Shown here in pieces: positions 1 through 4,792 of a stretch of 8,066 bases of DNA. This DNA comes from Allobrachymonas sp. Lineage in GTDB: Bacteria > Pseudomonadota > Gammaproteobacteria > Burkholderiales > Burkholderiaceae_C. The notes under the pieces were generated by a model, which was not told where the DNA came from, did not search any database, and saw only the letters and a program-made list of their open reading frames with translations. Each line of letters begins with the position of its first letter. Position 1 is the stretch's first letter. Where the stretch lies: NCBI GenBank assembly GCA_018054915.1, contig JAGPIR010000047.1, forward strand, positions 1-8,066. Direction: 5' to 3'. The translations under genes were made by a program, and so were the position numbers.

Positions 1-1796
1 CCGCCATGATCGCCGTGAGCGCGGCGCTGGGCATCTCTGGCATTCCGTTCAACGGCCCGATCGGCGCGGCCCGCGTGGGCTACGTCAATGGCGAATTCGT
101 ACTCAACCCCGGCCAGACCCAGCGCAAGAACAGCCAGCTTGATCTGGTGGTGGCGGGCACCGAATCCGCCGTGTTGATGGTCGAATCCGAGGCGCAGCAG
201 CTGTCCGAGGAAATCATGCTGGGCGCCGTGGTGTTCGGCCACGAGCAGGGCAATATTGCCATCAACGCCATCCACGACCTGATCCGCGAAGCCGGCAAGC
301 CGCTGTGGGAAAAGGATGGCACCTGGGCCCCGGAGGCCAAGGATGAAGCCTTCATCGGCAAGGTCACGGCATTGGCCGAAGACAAGTTGCGCGCCGCCTA
401 CCAGATCCGCAGCAAGCAGGCCCGTACCCAGGCGTGCCGCGAGGCGTATGCCGCCGTCAAGGCCGACCTGACCGCCCAAGGCGTGGAATTCGACGAAGTC
501 AAGGTGGAAGGCCTGCTGTTCGAGATCGAAGCCCGTATCGTGCGCGGCCAGATCCTGGCGGGCGAGCCCCGCATCGACGGCCGCGACACGCGCACCGTGC
601 GTCCGATCGAAATCCGCAACGGTGTACTTCCACGCACCCATGGCTCGGCCCTGTTCACACGTGGCGAAACACAGGCACTGGTGATCGCCACCCTGGGCAC
701 CGAACGCGACGCCCAGCGCATCGACGCGCTGGCCGGCGAGTTTGAGGACCGCTTCATGTTTCACTACAACATGCCGCCCTTTGCCACCGGCGAAGTGGGC
801 CGCATGGGCAGCACCAAGCGCCGGGAAATCGGCCATGGCCGCTTAGCCAAGCGCGCCCTGGTGGCCTGTCTGCCCAGCAAGGAAGACTTCCCCTACACCA
901 TCCGCGTGGTGTCCGAAATCACCGAATCCAACGGTTCCTCGTCGATGGCGTCGGTGTGCGGCGGCTGCCTGTCGCTGATGGACGCGGGTGTGCCGATGAA
1001 GGCGCACGTCGCCGGTATTGCCATGGGTCTGATCAAGGAAGACAATCGCTTCGCCGTATTGACCGACATCCTGGGCGACGAAGACCACCTGGGCGACATG
1101 GACTTCAAGGTGGCGGGCACCACCGACGGCATCACTGCGTTGCAGATGGACATCAAGATCCAGGGCATCACCAAAGAAATCATGCAGGTTGCACTGGGCC
1201 AGGCCAAGGAAGCCCGCATGCACATTCTGGGCAAGATGCAGGACGCCATGGGCCAAGCCAACACGGAAGTGTCGCAATTCGCGCCGCGCCTGTACACCAT
1301 GAAGGTCAACCCTGAAAAAATCCGCGACGTGATCGGCAAGGGCGGCGCCACCATCCGCCAGTTGACGGAAGAGACCGGCACCACCATCGACATTTCCGAC
1401 GATGGCACCGTGACCATTGCCTCCGCCGATGCCGACAAAGCCGCGGAAGCCCGCCGCCGCATCGAGGAAATCACGGCCGAAGTGGAAATCGGCAAGATTT
1501 ACGAGGGTCCGGTGGTTAAGGTTCTTGATTTCGGCGCGTTGGTCAATGTGCTGCCCGGCAAAGATGGCCTGCTGCACATCAGCCAGATCGCGCACGAGCG
1601 CGTCGAAAAAGTCAGCGACTATCTCAAAGAAGGTCAGGTGGTGCGCGTCAAGGCTCTGGAAACTGACGACAAAGGCCGCATCAAACTGTCGATGAAGGCC
1701 CTGATCGAACGCCCCGAGCGCACAGAACGTTCCGAACGGGACAACAGCGGCCGCAACAACGGCGCAGGCGCCACTGAAGACCGGCCGGAGGCCTGA
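1..1796 (+). CDS. pnp: Polyribonucleotide nucleotidyltransferase (PNPase), 5' end outside the window
   Basis: PNPase is a trimeric cytoplasmic 3'-5' exoribonuclease that releases nucleoside diphosphates using phosphate and takes part in mRNA turnover. About 598 residues are visible. The family is usually about 710-720 residues, so roughly 115-120 N-terminal residues lie upstream, and the Met codon at 6 is internal. The order seen is: the end of the first RNase PH-like core and helical linker, the second RNase PH core from about 580 (DGRDTRTVRPIEIR), a KH domain from about 1299 (IRDVIGKGGATIRQL), an S1 domain at about 1486-1705 (GALVNVLPGKDGLLHIS), and a short charged tail. The motif GDEDHLGDMDF is intact. 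Its Asp codons at 1077 and 1095 correspond to the E. coli active-site residues D486 and D492. The phosphate-site motif SSSMASVCGG is also present. The stop overlaps the next start by one base. I see no frameshift, and the identification is very secure. Confidence 0.98.
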   Translation, partial: AMIAVSAALGISGIPFNGPIGAARVGYVNGEFVLNPGQTQRKNSQLDLVVAGTESAVLMVESEAQQLSEEIMLGAVVFGHEQGNIAINAIHDLIREAGKPLWEKDGTWAPEAKDEAFIGKVTALAEDKLRAAYQIRSKQARTQACREAYAAVKADLTAQGVEFDEVKVEGLLFEIEARIVRGQILAGEPRIDGRDTRTVRPIEIRNGVLPRTHGSALFTRGETQALVIATLGTERDAQRIDALAGEFEDRFMFHYNMPPFATGEVGRMGSTKRREIGHGRLAKRALVACLPSKEDFPYTIRVVSEITESNGSSSMASVCGGCLSLMDAGVPMKAHVAGIAMGLIKEDNRFAVLTDILGDEDHLGDMDFKVAGTTDGITALQMDIKIQGITKEIMQVALGQAKEARMHILGKMQDAMGQANTEVSQFAPRLYTMKVNPEKIRDVIGKGGATIRQLTEETGTTIDISDDGTVTIASADADKAAEARRRIEEITAEVEIGKIYEGPVVKVLDFGALVNVLPGKDGLLHISQIAHERVEKVSDYLKEGQVVRVKALETDDKGRIKLSMKALIERPERTERSERDNSGRNNGAGATEDRPEA

Positions 1797-2836
1797 TGTC
1801 CGTCAATCCGGCGCGTGACGGACAGATTGGCGCTTTGCCTGCAAGCATGCGGGCCATCGCCATTCGCCAGCCGGGTGGTCCGGATGTGCTGGAAATGTCG
1901 CGGCAGCCGCTGCCGCAGCCAGGGTCCGGGGACGTGTTAATCCGCGTGGCCGCTTCGGGCGTGAACCGCCCGGATGTGGTGCAGCGCAAGGGGCATTATC
2001 CGCCGCCACCAGGGGCCTCGCCCCTGCCAGGGCTGGAAGTATCCGGAACCATTGTCGCCGGCGACCCTCTGGCAATGCAGGCTGCCGGTCTGCGCACCGG
2101 TGACTTGGTGTGCGCCCTGCTGGCCGGGGGCGGCTACGCGCAGTACTGCGTTGCGCCCGCCCTCCAGTGCCTGCCAGTGCCTCGGGGACTGAGCCTAGTG
2201 GAAGCCGCCGGGCTGCCCGAAACCTTTTTCACGGTCTGGAGCAATGTTTTCGATCGTGGAAACCTGCAACCCGGCCAGACCCTGCTGGTGCATGGCGGCA
2301 GCAGCGGCATCGGCACCACGGCCATCCAGCTGGCCAAGGCCGCAGGTGCACAGGTCGTCGTCACGGCCGGCAGCAACGAAAAATGCGCGGCCTGCCTCCA
2401 ACTCGGGGCAGATCGCGCCATTCAATACCATGAACAGGATTTCGTTGAGCAGGTGCTTGCATTCACGCAGGGTCGCGGTACCGATGTAGTGCTGGACATG
2501 GTCGCGGGCAGCTATGTGGCGCGCAATGTGCAATGCATGGCAACCGGCGGCAAACTTCTCATCATCGCCGTGCAAGGCGGCAAAGACGCTTCGTTCAATG
2601 CTGCCACTGTCCTGATGCGCCAGTTGAGCATCATCGGCTCCACTTTGCGCAACCAGCCGCACGCGTTTAAGGCTGCCGTCGCCAGCAAACTGCGCGAAAC
2701 CGTTTGGCCATGGATTGATCAAGGCAAAATCCGCCCTGTAATCCACGCTTGCTTCGACGCGTCACAGGCTGCACAGGCGCACGCCTTGATGGAATCTGGT
2801 CAGCACGTTGGCAAAATTGTCTTGACTTGGGAGTGA
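1796..2836 (+). CDS. NAD(P)H:quinone oxidoreductase, PIG3/zeta-crystallin-like MDR family
   Basis: This 346-residue protein is a zinc-independent medium-chain dehydrogenase/reductase. The family transfers electrons from NAD(P)H, usually to quinones or other alpha,beta-unsaturated carbonyls, in the cytoplasm. Residues 18-50 (MRAIAIRQPGGPDVLEM) and 54-80 (SGVNRPDVVQRKGHYPPPPG) form the GroES-like N-terminal domain. The Rossmann nucleotide-binding loop is HGGSSGIGTTAIQLAKAAG at about 166-184. The YPPPPG-type signature and TFFTVW at 143-148 are typical of the PIG3 branch; I do not see the cysteine/histidine pattern of zinc-containing alcohol dehydrogenases. The start at 1796 is favoured because GGAGG at 1787-1791 lies 4 nt before it and the ATG overlaps the pnp stop (TGATG), implying translational coupling. 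An internal ATG at 1847 (MRAIAI) would match the length of many homologues and is the main alternative. The physiological substrate cannot be told from sequence. Confidence 0.92.
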   Translation: MSVNPARDGQIGALPASMRAIAIRQPGGPDVLEMSRQPLPQPGSGDVLIRVAASGVNRPDVVQRKGHYPPPPGASPLPGLEVSGTIVAGDPLAMQAAGLRTGDLVCALLAGGGYAQYCVAPALQCLPVPRGLSLVEAAGLPETFFTVWSNVFDRGNLQPGQTLLVHGGSSGIGTTAIQLAKAAGAQVVVTAGSNEKCAACLQLGADRAIQYHEQDFVEQVLAFTQGRGTDVVLDMVAGSYVARNVQCMATGGKLLIIAVQGGKDASFNAATVLMRQLSIIGSTLRNQPHAFKAAVASKLRETVWPWIDQGKIRPVIHACFDASQAAQAHALMESGQHVGKIVLTWE

Positions 2837-2839
2837 TTC

Positions 2840-3583
2840 ATGAAAAAATTCATCGCTGGCAACTGGAAGATGAACGGCAGCCTGGCAGCCAATGAAAAAT
2901 TGGTGCACGAACTGCTGGATCGGGTAGGTCGCCCGTCCTGCGACGTGGCCGTATGCGCTCCTTCACCCTATCTGTCGCAATTGCAATGCCTGCTGGCCAA
3001 CCAGGACGTCATCGCGCTAGGTGCGCAAAACGTGTCGCAGCACGAAAGCGGCGCCTATACCGGCGACGTTTCTGCCGCCATGCTCCGGGAATTTGGTGTC
3101 CGCTACGCCATCGTCGGCCACAGTGAACGTCGCCAGCATCAGGCCGAAACCGACACCAACGTGGCCATCAAGGCCAAGCGCGCCCTGGAAGCCGGCATCA
3201 CTCCCATTGTGTGTGTGGGTGAAACCCAGCGCGAACGCGATGAAGGCCTGACCGATTACATCGTGCGCCGCCAACTGGCTGCCGTTGTGCATCTGGTAGG
3301 CCCCTGCATCAGCGAAATTGTGCTGGCTTATGAGCCGGTGTGGGCCATCGGCACCGGCAAGACCGCAACGCCGGAACAGGCGCAACAGGTGCATGCCATC
3401 TTGCGCAAGCAATTGCAGGCAGCCACTGAAAAAGCACACACCATCCGCATTCTTTACGGCGGCAGCATGAACGCCAGCAATGCAGCCACATTGATGACAC
3501 AACCCGACATCGATGGCGGCCTGATCGGCGGAGCATCGCTGAAAGCGGATGACTTTCTCGCCATCATTGGCGCGGCAAAGTAA
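2840..3583 (+). CDS. tpiA: Triose-phosphate isomerase
   Basis: TpiA interconverts dihydroxyacetone phosphate and glyceraldehyde 3-phosphate in glycolysis and gluconeogenesis, as a cytoplasmic dimer with a TIM-barrel fold. The 247-residue length is normal. The substrate and catalytic residues are all visible: N8 and K10 in GNWKMNG, H94 in IVGHSERR, and catalytic base E165 in AYEPVWAIGTGKTA. That motif also contains mobile loop 6. The phosphate-binding segments are YGGSM (about 206-210) and GLIGGASL (about 227-234). The start ATG has a GGGAG ribosome binding site at 2829-2833, lying in the last codons of the oxidoreductase gene. Only 3 nt separate the two genes, so they are almost certainly one transcript. 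Confidence 0.98.
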   Translation: MKKFIAGNWKMNGSLAANEKLVHELLDRVGRPSCDVAVCAPSPYLSQLQCLLANQDVIALGAQNVSQHESGAYTGDVSAAMLREFGVRYAIVGHSERRQHQAETDTNVAIKAKRALEAGITPIVCVGETQRERDEGLTDYIVRRQLAAVVHLVGPCISEIVLAYEPVWAIGTGKTATPEQAQQVHAILRKQLQAATEKAHTIRILYGGSMNASNAATLMTQPDIDGGLIGGASLKADDFLAIIGAAK

Positions 3584-3641
3584 AATATTAGATTCCACGT
3601 ATTTTTCGCGCACAGCTATCCCTGCTCGCTTCTCACATTCC

Positions 3642-4034
3642 ATGAACATCCTTTTGAATATCCTGCTGGTGGTCCAGGTGATTTCCGCCCTGGTCATGAT
3701 CGGGCTGATCCTCATGCAGCAAGGCAAGGGCGCCACAGCAGGCGCCACCTTTGGCGGTGGCGCTTCCGGCAGCCTGTTTGGCGCCAGTGGCAACGCCACC
3801 TTCCTGTCACGCACCACAGCCATTTTGGCTACCGTGTTTTTTGCCAGCACGCTGGTGCTGGCCTACTATGGCAATCGCGGCAACGCCTCTGAAACCAGCG
3901 TGCTGAACCGCCTGTCCGAGGCTGCTCCTGCTGCTTCTGCCACAGCCTCGGCTGCTTCAGCGGCGGCCAGCCGTGATTCCGCCTCAATGATCCCGAGCAA
4001 CGCGCTAGCACCCTCTGCTTCAGCCGCCAAGTAA
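3642..4034 (+). CDS. secG: Protein-export membrane protein SecG
   Basis: SecG is the small accessory subunit of the SecYEG inner-membrane translocon and aids SecA-driven export. The 130-residue product has the family layout: TM1 at about residues 3-24 (LLNILLVVQVISALVMIGLI), the conserved cytoplasmic loop QQGKGATAGATFGGGASGSLFG at about 26-47, and TM2 at about 54-76. A low-complexity Ala/Ser-rich tail occupies about 92-130. The reading frame is open further upstream to 3549, but that would overlap tpiA and add a non-conserved extension. The ATG at 3642 gives the canonical N-terminus MNILLNILLVVQ. I see no clear Shine-Dalgarno in front of it. The gene follows tpiA by 58 nt and probably belongs to the same transcript. 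Confidence 0.96.
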   Translation: MNILLNILLVVQVISALVMIGLILMQQGKGATAGATFGGGASGSLFGASGNATFLSRTTAILATVFFASTLVLAYYGNRGNASETSVLNRLSEAAPAASATASAASAAASRDSASMIPSNALAPSASAAK

Positions 4035-4054
4035 TCAGACAGACACGCGCCCAC

Positions 4055-4085
4055 TTGGTTATCCAGGGCAATTTGCGATTACAAT
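4055..4085 (+). promoter_or_regulatory. Possible sigma-70 promoter for tRNA-Leu
   Basis: TACAAT at 4080-4085 differs from the -10 consensus at one base. The best upstream partner is TTGGTT at 4055-4060, with a long 19-nt spacer and only the TTG trinucleotide clearly conserved. It would start transcription around 4092, about 55 nt before the mature tRNA. The -10 is convincing and the -35 is poor, so the tRNA might instead be co-transcribed from the upstream operon. Confidence 0.4.
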
Positions 4086-4107
4086 CCGCATTCGGTTTTG
4101 ATACCAA

Positions 4108-4130
4108 CATGCCGCTAACGGAGCGGCATG
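4108..4130 (+). other. Perfect 9-bp hairpin in the tRNA-Leu leader
   Basis: CATGCCGCT (4108-4116) pairs without mismatch with AGCGGCATG (4122-4130) around a 5-nt loop. It sits between secG and the tRNA, 15 nt before the mature tRNA 5' end. There is no T-tract after it, so it is not a typical intrinsic terminator. Possible roles are stabilising the secG mRNA 3' end, acting as a processing signal for the tRNA precursor, or attenuating read-through from the operon. Confidence 0.6.
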
Positions 4131-4145
4131 CATGCAAGATATACC

Positions 4146-4230
4146 GCCGTCGTGGTGAAATTGGTAGACACGCTATCTTGAGGGGGTAGTGGCGAAAGCT
4201 GTGCGAGTTCGAGTCTCGCCGACGGCACCA
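4146..4230 (+). tRNA. tRNA-Leu, anticodon GAG
   Basis: This is a complete class II tRNA of 85 nt including the encoded CCA. The acceptor stem GCCGTCG (4146-4152) pairs with CGACGGC (4220-4226), followed by discriminator A4227 and CCA at 4228-4230. The anticodon stem CTATC (4173-4177) pairs with GGTAG (4185-4189) around TTGAGGG, which gives anticodon GAG at 4180-4182, reading CUC and CUU leucine codons. The long variable arm (around 4190-4202) is expected for tRNA-Leu. The T arm is GCGAG-TTCGAGT-CTCGC. An intrinsic terminator follows 23 nt after the CCA. Confidence 0.97.
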
Positions 4231-4253
4231 AGACAACTTTACACATTTTGTCG

Positions 4254-4288
4254 AAGCCTTGAAACGCGCTATGTTTCAAGGCTTTTTT
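4254..4288 (+). terminator. Strong Rho-independent terminator after tRNA-Leu
   Basis: AAGCCTTGAAAC (4254-4265) and GTTTCAAGGCTT (4273-4284) form a perfect 12-bp stem with a 7-nt loop, continuing into a run of six Ts (4283-4288). It should end transcription of the tRNA and of any read-through from the pnp-secG cluster, so parE needs its own promoter. Confidence 0.93.
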
Positions 4289-4427
4289 GCACTTGCCCCT
4301 TGCTTCCTCTATCACCCCAAAGGCAAGCAAAAGCATGAAGACGCACCCGCGCACAACCGCGGCAACACACCCCTGCTAAACCTCGACTACCTCCAGGCCA
4401 AAATATCCGGCCTTATTGCGGCCCCGT

Positions 4428-4488
4428 GACGTCAGCCTCATGATTGCTTTGGCACGATACTTGTATTATCGCCCCGCTGTAGACGTCA
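4428..4488. repeat. Direct repeat GACGTCA flanking a promoter-like site
   Basis: GACGTCA occurs at 4428-4434, where it forms part of the 8-bp palindrome TGACGTCA at 4427-4434, and again at 4482-4488. The copies bracket the sigma-54-like element at 4450-4465. They could be a pair of regulator half-sites, but a 7-mer repeated within 60 nt may be chance. Confidence 0.3.
4450..4465 (+). promoter_or_regulatory. Sigma-54-like promoter match
   Basis: TGGCACG-ATAC-TTGTA fits the -24/-12 consensus TGGCACG-N4-TTGCA except for one base: the -12 element is GT rather than GC. The spacing between the GG at 4451-4452 and the GT at 4463-4464 is the required 10 nt. Transcription would start near 4476, about 80 nt before the small ORF at 4559. 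An overlapping TATTAT (4464-4469) could serve as a sigma-70 -10, but I see no acceptable -35 at 16-18 nt. No activator site can be named. Confidence 0.35.
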
Positions 4489-4558
4489 TCTGCCTTACTG
4501 GGCATGCTTGCAAAAAGAGCCTGGACCATTACAGCGCAGTCTCCAACAGAGGAACGCC

Positions 4559-4654
4559 ATGAAAATCAGCGGGTTGGCACATTCATTTCTTCAAACAAGA
4601 CCGAAAACCGCAGCCCACAAAACCATCGACTTACTCATTATCATTTCATTTTAA
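4559..4654 (+). CDS. Hypothetical 31-residue peptide with a good ribosome binding site
   Basis: The ATG is preceded by AGAGGA (4548-4553) with a 5-nt spacer, one of the better Shine-Dalgarno arrangements in the window. The frame encodes MKISGLAHSFLQTRP, a short polar middle, and a hydrophobic end (IDLLIIISF) before TAA. I recognise no family. The product could be a small membrane-associated peptide, a leader peptide, or the surviving 5' end of a gene lost in a rearrangement. A sigma-54-like site lies about 95 nt upstream. Codon use tells little at this length, and a chance ORF remains quite possible. Confidence 0.3.
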   Translation: MKISGLAHSFLQTRPKTAAHKTIDLLIIISF

Positions 4655-4706
4655 TAATATATATTTGATTGTCGAAACAGACGATTCATGGGCTCTGAAA
4701 CAACCT

Positions 4707-4737
4707 TTGTTTTTCTAACCGATTGTGCGCTTATACT
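4707..4737 (+). promoter_or_regulatory. Probable parE promoter
   Basis: TATACT at 4732-4737 is a good -10 (one mismatch). The best -35 is TTGTTT at 4707-4712, with a long 19-nt spacer; it lies within a T-rich stretch, so its exact register is uncertain. Transcription from about 4744 would give a leader of about 50 nt before the parE ATG. The strong terminator at 4254-4288 makes a separate promoter somewhere in this gap necessary. Confidence 0.5.
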
Positions 4738-4751
4738 GTAAAAATACACAG
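4736..4751. promoter_or_regulatory. LexA-type SOS operator overlapping the parE promoter
   Basis: CTGT-AAAAATAC-ACAG matches the CTGT-N8-ACAG LexA operator core perfectly. The 5' flank is TA and the spacer is AT-rich, as in classical SOS boxes (TACTGT...ACAG). It overlaps the last bases of the TATACT -10, an ideal position for repression, and lies 41 nt before the parE ATG. The match is seen directly; LexA control of parE is inference. Confidence 0.6.
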
Positions 4752-4792
4752 ATACTGAATGACTGTCGTCCAATTTGCCTGCATCTGTTTTT

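Larger units (their letters stand above)
4289..4792. other. Intergenic region of about 500 nt between the tRNA terminator and parE
   Basis: I recognise no conserved protein gene here. Roughly 4289-4620 has base composition like the neighbours; about 4620-4760 is visibly AT-rich, including a TTAATAATATATATTT stretch near 4651. Within the region are a sigma-54-like site at 4450-4465, a 31-codon ORF at 4559-4654, two short repeat pairs (4428/4482, and 4125/4501, the latter beginning before the tRNA), and a parE promoter/LexA-type box at about 4707-4751. I find no duplicate of the tRNA 3' end, no transposase remnant and no insertion-sequence ends that I can recognise. Confidence 0.8.

Noticed and set aside
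843..1595. Minus-strand ORF of 250 codons inside pnp
   Set aside because: His/Ala/Gly-rich composition typical of the antisense frame of a high-GC gene; the sense frame encodes unmistakable PNPase.
3554..3600. TAAAAT as a secG promoter -10
   Set aside because: No reasonable -35 at 16-18 nt, and secG is close enough to tpiA to share its transcript.
4115..4354. Minus-strand ORF of 79 codons across the tRNA and terminator
   Set aside because: It reads antisense through tRNA-Leu and its terminator hairpin, with no family resemblance or ribosome binding site.
4574..4590. Second TTGGCAC (sigma-54-like) inside the 31-codon ORF
   Set aside because: The -12 element reads TC instead of GC, and the flanking consensus is poor.
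4636..4660. Fur-box-like ATTATC/CATT repeats
   Set aside because: Only one half (CATTATC) matches; the full 19-bp Fur consensus agrees at about 12 positions by eye, not convincing in AT-rich DNA.
4698..4712. AAACAA/TTGTTT hairpin before the parE promoter
   Set aside because: Six weak AT pairs with a 3-nt loop, in T-rich DNA; probably chance.
4231..4792. Integrated element using the tRNA-Leu 3' end as attachment site
   Set aside because: I found no second copy of the tRNA 3' end downstream, no integrase, and no cargo genes.
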